Below are positions 24,173-32,171 of a stretch of DNA of 35,568 nt, one piece after another (within the stretch, counting starts at the first letter, position 1; every line of letters starts with the position of its first letter). The notes beneath the pieces were generated by a model. The model did not search any database and had not been told where the DNA came from. It worked only from the letters and a program-made list of their open reading frames with translations. The translations under genes were made by a program, and so were the position numbers. Origin of the DNA: Desulfobulbaceae bacterium (GTDB lineage: Bacteria > Desulfobacterota > Desulfobulbia > Desulfobulbales > Desulfobulbaceae); contig JALSNC010000178.1 in the NCBI GenBank assembly GCA_026987195.1, positions 1-35,568 of the forward strand, written 5' to 3'.

Positions 24173-25576
24173 GTGCAGGGCAAAGTACTGATCGCCAACC
24201 GCGGAGAGATCGCCATCCGGATCATGCAGGCCTGCCAGAGCCTGGGCCTGGAATATGTCGTTGTCTACACCGATGCCGACCGTGACTCCGAGCATGTGCA
24301 GCAGAACCGGCTGCACGGTCCGGACCAGAACGCCTGGCGAATCACCAGCTATACCGATCCCAACGATATCCTGGCCGTGGCCGATCATACCGGCTGCACC
24401 GCCATCCATCCGGGCTACGGCTTTTTTTCCGAGGATTTCCGTTTTGCCCGCCGGGTCACGATCCGCGACCGGCCCCTGACCTTCATCGGTCCGAGCTGGG
24501 AGGTCATCAAGAACCTGGGCGACAAGATCAATACGAAACGGGTGGCCAACCGTCTCGGCATCCCCACCATTCCCGGTACCGACGCACCCATCTACAACGA
24601 GATGGAGGCCGAGGAGATCGCCCAGCATCTCTTTGATGTCCAGGAAGACGAGGAGATCGAACAGCCGGCGGTACTCATCAAGGCGGCCGCCGGCGGCGGC
24701 GGCATGGGCATCGAGGAGGTCAACCGGATCGAACAGTTCCGCCGGGTCTACCGCCAGGTGCAGAACTACGCCAAGCGCCAGTTCGGCGATGGCGGCGTGC
24801 TCATCGAACAGAGGCTGTGCGACTTCAACCATCTCGAGGTGCAGCTCCTCTGCTCCCGGCACAACGAGCGGGTCCACTTCAGCTCCCGCAACTGTACGAT
24901 CCAGTCCACGGGCCGACAGAAACGTATCGAGGCCGCGCCCGGATTTGACGACTCCTGCTATGTCTATGCCTTTGACTCCGGCGAGGTCCTCGACCGGATC
25001 GTCGAATACTCCCTGCGCCTGGCCGAGCATGTCGGGTATGACAATGTCGGCACCTGGGAGTGGATCGTCAGCCGCAGCGGCAGGCCCTACCTGCTGGAGG
25101 TCAATACCCGCATCCAGGTCGAGAACGATGTCTCGGCCCGGATAAGCTACCTGAACAACGAACATCCCAATCTGATCCGCGAGCAGATCCGGCTCGCCCT
25201 GGGCGAGCCCATGGGCTACACCCAGGAGGACATCGAGTTCCGGGGCGCCTCCATTGAGCTGCGGATCGTGGCCGAGGACACCAGGCGCGATTTTGCCCCC
25301 TGGATCGGCACCATCACCCGTTTCGACCTGCCGGAACACGACTGGTCGGCGGTCTATACCCATGTCCCTTCGGACCGCCCCTATCCCATTCCCAGCGAAT
25401 ACGACCCCAACCTGGCCCTTGCCCTGGTCTGGGGCGACTCCATGAACCAGGCCAAACAGCGGGCCCTCGAATTCATCGACCAGGCCAGGATCGAGGGAAC
25501 CGACAGCTCCGGAGACGGCATCATCACCAACCTGGAGTATCTCCGCGACAATCTCGACCGGCTGCTGACCTTCTGA
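24173..25576 (+). CDS. accC: Biotin carboxylase-like ATP-grasp enzyme (acetyl-CoA carboxylase)
   Basis: The 467-residue protein carries the biotin carboxylase N-domain (GKVLIANRGEIAIRI, HPGYGFFSE), the ATP-grasp domain (LIKAAAGGGGMGI) and the C-domain (ELRIVAED...GTITRF). It would carboxylate biotin on a carrier protein using ATP and bicarbonate, the first half of malonyl-CoA synthesis. The GTG at 24173 is preceded by AAGAGG and gives the standard start. The frame continues upstream to 24092, but through the palindromes. It is divergent: the usual EMNTRIQVEHPVTE stretch is EVNTRIQVENDVSA here, keeping the catalytic Glu/Asn/Arg/Glu but losing the His and last Glu. The fused carboxyltransferase gene follows after 66 bases. 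No biotin carrier (accB) gene is in the window. Confidence 0.88.
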   Translation: MQGKVLIANRGEIAIRIMQACQSLGLEYVVVYTDADRDSEHVQQNRLHGPDQNAWRITSYTDPNDILAVADHTGCTAIHPGYGFFSEDFRFARRVTIRDRPLTFIGPSWEVIKNLGDKINTKRVANRLGIPTIPGTDAPIYNEMEAEEIAQHLFDVQEDEEIEQPAVLIKAAAGGGGMGIEEVNRIEQFRRVYRQVQNYAKRQFGDGGVLIEQRLCDFNHLEVQLLCSRHNERVHFSSRNCTIQSTGRQKRIEAAPGFDDSCYVYAFDSGEVLDRIVEYSLRLAEHVGYDNVGTWEWIVSRSGRPYLLEVNTRIQVENDVSARISYLNNEHPNLIREQIRLALGEPMGYTQEDIEFRGASIELRIVAEDTRRDFAPWIGTITRFDLPEHDWSAVYTHVPSDRPYPIPSEYDPNLALALVWGDSMNQAKQRALEFIDQARIEGTDSSGDGIITNLEYLRDNLDRLLTF

Positions 25577-25642
25577 GCGCGCCGCCGCCGGCATGACCGG
25601 CACCGTGCGTGAATGCGTCGTCCGGCAGCACGATTACATGTT

Positions 25643-27907
25643 ATGAACGATCTTCTCAAACAACTGCACAACATCGAGCAACGCATCGATTACCTCATCC
25701 ATATCAAGGACACCGACGACTGGGGCAACCTCTCTGTCTTCAAGGAGGCCTGCGCCAAGCTCAGAAAGACGGTCTACGACATGGAGGAGGCGGAGTTCGG
25801 CAAACAGATCGCCAAGCTGGAAGACTCCATCCGTTTCCTGGAAGTGCGCTGCGAAGAGGGCCTCACCCCCATGGAGCGGGTCCGCATCGTACGCAGCCCC
25901 CTGCGTTTTTCCCTCAAGGATCTCCTGGAAAACGTCTACGAGGAATACACCGAACTCGGCGGCGAGGGCGAGGCCAACATCGACCCGGCCATGGTGGTGG
26001 CCAAGGCCAACATCGTGCGCCGGATCAAAAAAAAGCCCTACACCTCGCCGGTGATGGTCATCGGCCAGGAGGTGGGCCACGGCGAGGAGTTCCGCAACGG
26101 CGGTTCCTGCAAACCCTGGGGCAACGAAAAGGCCCTGCGCTACATGCGGGTCGCCGAGACCGAGGGTATCCCCATCCATTTCTACATCTTCACCCCCGGT
26201 TCCTATCCCATCGAGGAGTATCCCGGCGCTGCCCAGCAGATCGCCCGCAATCTCTACGCCATGACCAAGCTCGGCGTGCCGATCATCTCGGTGATCTCCG
26301 AAGGTGGCTCGGGCGGGGCCGAGGCCATCGGCCTGAGCGATTTCCGGATCATGTTCTCGCACGGCTACTACTCGGTCATCTCACCCGAAGGCGCGGCCGC
26401 CATCGAGGGCCGGGTGGGCGAGGGCCAGAAGGTGCCGGCGGCGCTGATCGAGAAATGCGCCCGCCAGCTCCATATCACGGCTGAGGACAACCTTCGGCTT
26501 GGCACCATCGACCGCATCATCCAGGAACCAGCACTGGGCGCCAAGAGCGACGACTTTGCCTTCTTTGCCCGCATTCGCTCCGAGATCATCCGCGCAACCG
26601 ACGAGGTGGTACTGCGCACCAAGAGCGTGCGGGGGTTCCGCGCCTACGAGGTCAAGAGGAAAAAGGCGGTCAAACCGGAGGAGGCGCCGCAGATCGACAT
26701 TCCCTGGGACCTTGATCCAAAGGAACGGCGACGCCTGCTGGCCCTGCGCTCGAAAAAGTACCGGGAGATGGCCCTGGAGGGTTTCGGCGGCGAGGCCATG
26801 CCGGCGGAAAATATCTTCAAGTCCCTGCTGGCGGCGTCGGAAAAGCTGTACTACACCTTCCGCTACGACGTGGTCAAGAACCAGCAGAAGCAGATGCAGA
26901 AGAAACTCAAGGAGGTCAGCGGCGAGGGATCGGTCCTGATCCAGCGGCTGACCGAACCTTTTGTTTCGGCCTACGCCTTTGTCCGGCGCAAGGAAAAGAA
27001 AAAAACCGCCAGGCCGGTGCCCCTGATCTCCACGCCGGGTACGACCCAGGAACAGGACCCCCTGGAACTGACCGATACCTATACCAGCCCCCTGGCCAAC
27101 GAGGACCGGACCGTCACCTGTCCCAATGCCGAGAAATACGGCTGCAAGGACCTCTGGGTACCGGACCTGTATGGTGAATTCTGCGGGGTGTGCGAAAACT
27201 GCGGCCACCATTTCCCGCTGGAGTACCAGTGGTATATCAAAAATATCTTTGATCCGGACTCGGTCCGCTCCTTCAACACCGATATCTACTCCCGCAACCC
27301 GCTCCAGTACGAGGGCTTTGACGAGCGGTTGCAGATGGCGCGCAGCAAGACCGGGCTCGGCAGCGCCAACCTGACCTTCCATGCCCGGGTGATGGACATC
27401 CACCTGGTGGTGACCATGCTGATCGCCGACTTCCGCAACGGCACCGTGGGCGCGGCCGAGGGCGAGAAGTTCGTGCTCGCCTGCGAGCTGGCCAAGCGTA
27501 AGAAGCGTCCCCTGCTGGCCTATGTCCATACCACCGGCGGCATCCGCATCCAGGAAGGCACCCTGGGCGTGATCCAGATGCCCAAGTGCACCATGGCGGT
27601 GCGGGAGTACATCGACGCCGGCGGTCTCTACATCGTGGTCTATGACAACAACTCCTATGCCGGCCCGGTGGCCAGCTTCCTGGGCTGCTCGCCCTACCAG
27701 TTCGCCATCCGCTCCTGCCGCATCGGCTTTGCCGGCGAACGGGTCATCCGCGAGACCACGGGCCAGGACATCCCGCCGGACTACCACAAGGCGCGCAACG
27801 CCCTCAAGCGCGGCCATATCCAGGGCATCTGGGACCGGCGCGACTTCCGCCGCAACCTCTACAAGGCCCTGCAGACCATGGGCAGCCCGAGCCTCTATTA
27901 CCGGTAG
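25643..27907 (+). CDS. Acetyl-CoA carboxylase carboxyltransferase, fused alpha-beta
   Basis: One 754-residue chain combines an AccA-like N-terminal half and an AccD-like C-terminal half. The alpha part begins with the helical region (LHNIEQRIDYL...KLEDSIRFLE) and has the crotonase-fold core (TPGSYPIEEY, GVPIISVISEGGSGGAEAIG, YYSVISPEGAAAI). A basic, Lys-rich linker (about 350-480) leads to the beta part. This has a zinc-ribbon-like Cys set (CPNAEKYGC, CGVCENCGHHF) and the second crotonase core (NGTVGAAEGEKFVLACELAK, LAYVHTTGGIRIQEG). It transfers CO2 from carboxybiotin to acetyl-CoA. Alpha-before-beta order in one chain differs from the separate accA/accD of most bacteria. The ATG at 25643 fits the family start; an ATG at 25613 adds 10 unrelated residues. 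Ribosome-binding site weak; probably co-transcribed with accC. Confidence 0.93.
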   Translation: MNDLLKQLHNIEQRIDYLIHIKDTDDWGNLSVFKEACAKLRKTVYDMEEAEFGKQIAKLEDSIRFLEVRCEEGLTPMERVRIVRSPLRFSLKDLLENVYEEYTELGGEGEANIDPAMVVAKANIVRRIKKKPYTSPVMVIGQEVGHGEEFRNGGSCKPWGNEKALRYMRVAETEGIPIHFYIFTPGSYPIEEYPGAAQQIARNLYAMTKLGVPIISVISEGGSGGAEAIGLSDFRIMFSHGYYSVISPEGAAAIEGRVGEGQKVPAALIEKCARQLHITAEDNLRLGTIDRIIQEPALGAKSDDFAFFARIRSEIIRATDEVVLRTKSVRGFRAYEVKRKKAVKPEEAPQIDIPWDLDPKERRRLLALRSKKYREMALEGFGGEAMPAENIFKSLLAASEKLYYTFRYDVVKNQQKQMQKKLKEVSGEGSVLIQRLTEPFVSAYAFVRRKEKKKTARPVPLISTPGTTQEQDPLELTDTYTSPLANEDRTVTCPNAEKYGCKDLWVPDLYGEFCGVCENCGHHFPLEYQWYIKNIFDPDSVRSFNTDIYSRNPLQYEGFDERLQMARSKTGLGSANLTFHARVMDIHLVVTMLIADFRNGTVGAAEGEKFVLACELAKRKKRPLLAYVHTTGGIRIQEGTLGVIQMPKCTMAVREYIDAGGLYIVVYDNNSYAGPVASFLGCSPYQFAIRSCRIGFAGERVIRETTGQDIPPDYHKARNALKRGHIQGIWDRRDFRRNLYKALQTMGSPSLYYR

Positions 27908-27965
27908 TCGTCCCCGTGCCGCAGGTTCCGTAAACTCCACGTAAAAGTAGCGATATTTTCATGTG

Positions 27966-27990
27966 GTTGCCGCTAGCGGTGTTCTATCAC
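27966..27990 (-). repeat. Family C repeat, copy C5 (diverged)
   Basis: The plus strand reads GTTGCCGCTAGCGG then TGTTCTATCAC, the reverse of the family C unit with several changes in the GTAACAG end. It is flanked on the left by ATGTG, as in copy C4. Confidence 0.65.
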
Positions 27991-28039
27991 AATTCCGCAC
28001 ATGCCCCTGACGCTGCATGCCGGTGCCGCGGGAACCGCC

Positions 28040-28221
28040 GTAAGCGCTCACAGAGACCGCATCTTTACGCGGTCGTGCCTGCCCGCACAGGCAGGCTATC
28101 GAAGTCTCGCTGCGCTCGCTTACCTGCGGTCAGGCACGCCTGCACAAATCTGCGGCCCCTGAGAGCGCGTGCTCCATTGTGGCCGAGAAAACCGATGGCT
28201 GGTTATCCCGTGAGGAGTTAC
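28040..28221 (+). repeat. Family A repeat, copy A3 (182 bp)
   Basis: It starts GTAAGCGCTCACAG. The core reads CTATCGAAGTCTCGCTGCGC, then TCGCTTACCTGCGGTCAGGC. The right inverted end is damaged (GAGCGCGTGC), and the conserved tail contains AAAACCGATGGCTGG and ends GAGGAGTTAC. The first CGGAGTCT/CTTACCT module present in A1 and A2 is deleted. Confidence 0.85.
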
Positions 28222-28411
28222 GAACCGCCACCCGGAAGAAGACAATCTTTTCGCCTCCTCCTGCCTCGTCTCTCTCCGCAATCCCCTGTCCACCGGCCGA
28301 GAATCCCACAGGGTGACATAAAGATCCTGCCGGCTTCTGCCGATAAGAAAAGGAAGAAGGCAAGACACAGAAAGGCTGTGTTGTTTCACTCAGGGAAGAG
28401 GAGGGACAACC

Positions 28412-28627
28412 ATGGCGATATGGCGTTTTTCAGTCAAAGGCAAGGTCGTCCGGCATGGAGGCCGGCAGCGGCGGCAGCTCACCCGCAACGGCTGCAACGA
28501 GCCGTTCAGGGACCGTTTCTGGTGCCCCAAGCAGCGGTGGTTCATGAAAGAGCCCTGCCCGTTTATCAACCAGCGCGAATGCAGAAACTTCGACCTGATG
28601 TGCGGCGGCCGCATGGCACGGATGTAG
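28412..28627 (+). CDS. Small basic Cys-rich protein, unknown
   Basis: The 71-residue product is rich in Arg/Lys and has five cysteines (C28, C38, C49, C57, C64), with motifs FWCPKQ, EPCPF and DLMCGG. No signal peptide or membrane helix. I do not recognise the family; the cysteine spacing could support a metal site or disulfides, but this is speculation. The reason to call it is a good ribosome-binding site, AGGAGGG, six bases upstream of the ATG. It stands alone between a repeat-filled spacer and the tRNA-Lys gene. Confidence 0.6.
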   Translation: MAIWRFSVKGKVVRHGGRQRRQLTRNGCNEPFRDRFWCPKQRWFMKEPCPFINQRECRNFDLMCGGRMARM

Positions 28628-28651
28628 GCTGAATTTTTCCCCAGCTTCCCC

Positions 28652-28680
28652 TTGACGGCCCCGGTCGCATGTGCTAAGTA
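28652..28680 (+). promoter_or_regulatory. Sigma70-type promoter of tRNA-Lys
   Basis: TTGACG at 28652-28657, 17-base spacer, TAAGTA at 28675-28680, 29 bases before the mature tRNA 5' end. The spacing and position fit a stable-RNA promoter. Confidence 0.7.
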
Positions 28681-28709
28681 AGAGACCGCTTTCAGCAGAC
28701 AGCACTCAA

Positions 28710-28785
28710 GGGCCGTTAGCTCAGCTGGCAGAGCAGTTGACTCTTAATCAATTGGTCCGGGGTTCGAATCCCTGACGGCCCACCA
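28710..28785 (+). tRNA. tRNA-Lys (anticodon CTT)
   Basis: A 76-base cloverleaf with acceptor GGGCCGT paired to ACGGCCC, D-arm TTAGCTCAGCTGGC, anticodon loop CTCTTAA (anticodon CTT at 28743-28745), T-arm GGTTCGAATCC and an encoded CCA end. It reads AAG codons. The body is close to known bacterial lysine tRNAs. Confidence 0.98.
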
Positions 28786-28792
28786 GAAGACC

Positions 28793-28832
28793 AAAAAAGC
28801 ACCCGCTCCATACAGAGCGGGTGCTTTTTTTT
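28793..28832 (+). terminator. Rho-independent terminator after tRNA-Lys
   Basis: Stem GCACCCGCTC (28799-28808) pairs with GAGCGGGTGC (28815-28824) around a 6-base loop, followed by eight T. The A-run before the stem makes it usable in both directions. Confidence 0.96.
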
Positions 28833-28836
28833 GTAA

Positions 28837-28970
28837 GATGGTGCCGCAAAAAGTCCGACCTGCTGCGTTGTAGCGGGTACGGCCACTGCTCGACGTGCTC
28901 CATGTACGCCTCCGCTTGGCCGACACCGCTACGCCTCGGAGGTTCACTCCGTTCGCTTACCTGTAACCTG
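28837..28970 (+). repeat. Repeat-like element D (single copy here)
   Basis: A non-coding segment after the terminator with an imperfect inverted pair, TAGCGGGTACGGCC at 28871-28884 and GGCCGACACCGCTA at 28918-28931. Its right end, CGGAGGTTCACTCCGTTCGC then TTACCTG, resembles the CGGAGTCT...CGCTTACCT module of families A and B. Only one copy is in the window, so its status as a repeat is inferred from structure. Confidence 0.5.
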
Positions 28971-29042
28971 TAGTATATCGAACGGCTATGCTGAGCCATC
29001 TTTAAAGAGTGATGAACTTTCTACAAATCCATCAACTGTACT

Positions 29043-32000
29043 TCAATGTGGTTGCCGTGAGCGGTGAAGTGTTATCCGTTCCCTGACCCGGTTCCGTCCG
29101 TTTTCCAGGGAATAAAACAGGATGGGCACCACCAGCAAAGTGAGGAAGGTTGATGCAATCAGCCCGCCGATGGCCACCACGGCCATGGGTGAAAGACGTT
29201 CGACCCCTACGGCCCATTCCAGGGCAATAGGCAGCATGCCCACGGCCGAGGACCCGGCTGTCATCAGGATGGGCCTGGTCCTGTGACGAACCGCATCGAG
29301 CAATGCCTCGCGGAGTTCCAACCCGGCATGTAATCCCTTTTTGGTAAAGTCAACCAGCAGGATACCATTATTAACCACGATGCCCATGAGCAGGATAAAC
29401 CCCATGAACGAAGGCATGCAGCCATGTTTTCCCGCCAGCATCATGGCCCAGGCCGCGCCGATAATGGCCATGGGCAGGCTGACCATGATGGCCAGGGGAT
29501 CGAGAAAAGAGCGAAAGGCTATGGCCAGCATGAGGAAAAGAAAGGCCAGGCCCAGGGCCAGAGATTTCCCCAGGCGCCCGAAGGATTCGTTCATCTGCTT
29601 GATTTCGCCCTCATAACTCAAGGTGTATCCCCGCGGAAGATGCAGACCAGCCAAGGCAGCTTTGACGTTCTCGTGGAGATGAGAAACGGCGATGTTCCTG
29701 CGGTAACCGAGGACGTCCACCGTGGGCACCAGGGCCTGGTGGGTCTCCGCCGTAGGAATGGTGACGGCTTCAAGCGTGGCCAATGCAGCCAAAGGGATAA
29801 TTTTGCCATTCCGGTCCTGGATAGGCAGCGCGCGCAACTGTTCAGGATCGGCACGTTGCCCGGTTTTCAGCCGCACCCGGATCGGAATGGGATTCTCACC
29901 AGTAACCCGGACCCGGCCTGCGACGATGCCACCGACGGAAGCCGCTACCTGGCGGGCAACCTCTGCCGCTGTCAGTCCATACAACCTGGCCTTTGCCGAA
30001 TCAACATGAAGATTGATCCGCTGCGAATCCCCTTGCCAGGTCCGTCGGATGCCGGTCAACCCCCGTACCGGTTTCAGAAGCGTCATCACTTTATCCGCCA
30101 GGCGATCCAGCACCGAGATATCAGGGCCACTGAGCATGATATCCACAGTTGAACGAATAGAAGAAAGCGGAGTGGCTCCGAACACGCTTACAGTGGAAGA
30201 AATAAGACCCGGAATCTTTTTCAGACGCCTCCTGATCTCCTGATTGATCTGATAGATGGTACGGTTACGCCGAAATCGATCCACAATGTTCACAGTGATC
30301 GTGCCTTGGGTCAGCAACCTGGAGGCACCAAAGGACTTGACGCCCGGCTCTGCGCCTATCACCGTCGACATGGAAAGCATCCACTTTCTGGGAATCTTGT
30401 CGGTAATCGCTCGTTCCACCTGCCGGGCCAATGCTTTCATCACGCTGGTATCCGTATTCGGCTGGGCCTCAAAATCAACAGTAATGACACCGGTATCCAT
30501 AAGCGGCATCAACTCCCGTCCCAAAAGGGGCATCTGACGGGCGGACGCCAAGGTCATGGCAATGATGGGCAGAATAATGATACGGTGATCGAGCCCCCAA
30601 TCCACCAGGCTGATATAGCCACGCCTGAGCGGATTCAATATGAAATCTTCGAATGGCCTGAGCATGCGGGCCACCGGATCCGGCGCCCCGGGCCTGAGCA
30701 AGGCGGGCACAAGAAGAGGGATAATCGTGACAGAGACGATCAGGGACGAGGCCAGGGATATGGCCAAAACAACAGTCAGGGGCCGGAGAACGGTCTGCAC
30801 ATAGCCACCGATGAACATGATGGGCAACAGGACAATAATAACACTCAGGGTGCCGGCGGTGTCGGCAAGAAGGATCTCCATTGTCCCCTCTGCCGCTACC
30901 CTGAGGCCGCCTTTACCTGTTTCTCGAATATGCCGTTCGATGTTTTCAATGACCACTATCGCATCGTCGGTCAGCAGCCCCACGGCGATGATAATTGCAG
31001 TCAGCGTGACCATATTGAACTCAAAGCCCAGCAGCTTCATGAAGGCAAAAGTCAGCAGGTAGGTAAAGGGCAGAGACAGGGCTGTGATAATGGACGCACG
31101 GGTGTTGCCGAGAAAAAGCAGGATAACGCACAGGGTCATGATCACTGCATCGCGCAAGGAGCTGAGCATATTGTCCACGGTCAGGTCGATGAGACGCCCC
31201 TGGGTATCGGTGATCTCCATGTGGAGCATAGGAAACTGTTTCCTGATGCTGGGCAGCTCTTTCAATATCTCCGCAATCACCTCCCTTGCGTGTCCTTTTT
31301 CACTACGAAGCAACGAAATGGCCACCGCCGGTTTGCCATTGCCGCGGTAGATGGATGTGGCATCCGCCCTCCCCCAACTGACGGTGCCGAGGTCACCCAC
31401 CCTGACATAGTTTCCACCGGATATTGGCACCATGATGGCGGCAATGTCCTCGGGACCGGCGGCCAGAGATTCGGCCGTCAGCAGATACCGGTTTCCCTCC
31501 CGATGGACAAGACCGGTGGGAATGGAGATATTACTGCCAACAAGGGCGCCCGCCACCTCGGCCGGGGTGACACCGTAGGCCTCCAGCCGGTTACGATCAA
31601 GGGAGACCGCGACCTCCATCCGGTCTCCACCGAACACCTCGGCCTCCGCAACTCCGGGGATGGCCAGTAGCCGATCGCGCAACTGATTCTCCGCAAGACG
31701 CCGTATCCGACCGGAATCCAGTTTTGTCTTGCCGGCCGAGGTCAGCCCCAGGACCATAAGGGGATGGGCGGCATCGGTGATCTTGAAGACCAACGACTCG
31801 CCGACGCCCCGGGGCAGGAGGCTTTTCACCCGTGGCAGCTCTGTAATGACCTTGTTTGCGGCCGTATTGATATCATTACCATATTCAAACTCCACCTGTA
31901 CCGAAGAAACCTGGTCGCGGGAGGTCGAGGTGACCCTCCGTACCCCGTCAATGGCACTGAGCCGCACCTCGATGGGGTGCGTTACGTCCGTTGCCACATC

Positions 32001-32171
32001 GTTTGCCGCTGCCCCCGGCCATGTTGTAACTACAGAAACCACGGGACGATTGGTGTCGGGAAAAAGATTCATCGGCAAGCTGACATAGGCCAGCAGGCCG
32101 GCCACCACTCCTACCATGACCACAGCGATGATGGCATGGGGATAACGAAGAAATTTCTCCATGGGACTCAT
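29043..32171 (-). CDS. RND-family efflux pump, inner-membrane permease (HAE1-like)
   Basis: The 1042-residue protein has the AcrB/MexB layout: N-terminal helix with RYPHAIIAVVMVG, a first porter domain, a helix bundle with Asp402-Asp403 in TM4 (GLLTDDAIVVIENIERH) for proton relay, a second porter domain, and the C-terminal bundle (MGIVVNNGILLVDF). DD rather than the heavy-metal DGA-type signature places it with HAE1 multidrug/organic-substrate pumps; substrate unknown. Its ATG overlaps the fusion-protein stop as ATGA. The last ten residues (ITLHRSRQPH) and the stop come from a family C repeat (29051-29075) and its flank, so the native C-terminus has probably been altered. Confidence 0.96.
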   Translation of the reverse strand: MSPMEKFLRYPHAIIAVVMVGVVAGLLAYVSLPMNLFPDTNRPVVSVVTTWPGAAANDVATDVTHPIEVRLSAIDGVRRVTSTSRDQVSSVQVEFEYGNDINTAANKVITELPRVKSLLPRGVGESLVFKITDAAHPLMVLGLTSAGKTKLDSGRIRRLAENQLRDRLLAIPGVAEAEVFGGDRMEVAVSLDRNRLEAYGVTPAEVAGALVGSNISIPTGLVHREGNRYLLTAESLAAGPEDIAAIMVPISGGNYVRVGDLGTVSWGRADATSIYRGNGKPAVAISLLRSEKGHAREVIAEILKELPSIRKQFPMLHMEITDTQGRLIDLTVDNMLSSLRDAVIMTLCVILLFLGNTRASIITALSLPFTYLLTFAFMKLLGFEFNMVTLTAIIIAVGLLTDDAIVVIENIERHIRETGKGGLRVAAEGTMEILLADTAGTLSVIIVLLPIMFIGGYVQTVLRPLTVVLAISLASSLIVSVTIIPLLVPALLRPGAPDPVARMLRPFEDFILNPLRRGYISLVDWGLDHRIIILPIIAMTLASARQMPLLGRELMPLMDTGVITVDFEAQPNTDTSVMKALARQVERAITDKIPRKWMLSMSTVIGAEPGVKSFGASRLLTQGTITVNIVDRFRRNRTIYQINQEIRRRLKKIPGLISSTVSVFGATPLSSIRSTVDIMLSGPDISVLDRLADKVMTLLKPVRGLTGIRRTWQGDSQRINLHVDSAKARLYGLTAAEVARQVAASVGGIVAGRVRVTGENPIPIRVRLKTGQRADPEQLRALPIQDRNGKIIPLAALATLEAVTIPTAETHQALVPTVDVLGYRRNIAVSHLHENVKAALAGLHLPRGYTLSYEGEIKQMNESFGRLGKSLALGLAFLFLMLAIAFRSFLDPLAIMVSLPMAIIGAAWAMMLAGKHGCMPSFMGFILLMGIVVNNGILLVDFTKKGLHAGLELREALLDAVRHRTRPILMTAGSSAVGMLPIALEWAVGVERLSPMAVVAIGGLIASTFLTLLVVPILFYSLENGRNRVRERITLHRSRQPH
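29051..29075 (-). repeat. Family C repeat, copy C4 (inside the RND gene 3' end)
   Basis: On the minus strand it reads ATAACACTTCACC then GCTCACGGCAAC. It is read in frame as ITLHRSRQ at the end of the RND pump, and the stop codon follows in the flanking ATGTGG-type sequence. Confidence 0.72.

Larger units (their letters stand above)
27908..28411. other. 504-bp spacer with repeats
   Basis: This follows the carboxyltransferase gene. It holds family C copy C5 (27966-27990) and family A copy A3 (28040-28221). A small hairpin ACACAG-AAAGG-CTGTGT lies at about 28366-28382, in the leader of the next small gene. No strong terminator or promoter was found. Confidence 0.75.

Noticed and set aside
25613-25642. 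ATG at 25613 as start of the carboxyltransferase
   Set aside because: No ribosome-binding site, and the ten extra residues are unlike the family N-terminus; ATG 25643 fits better.
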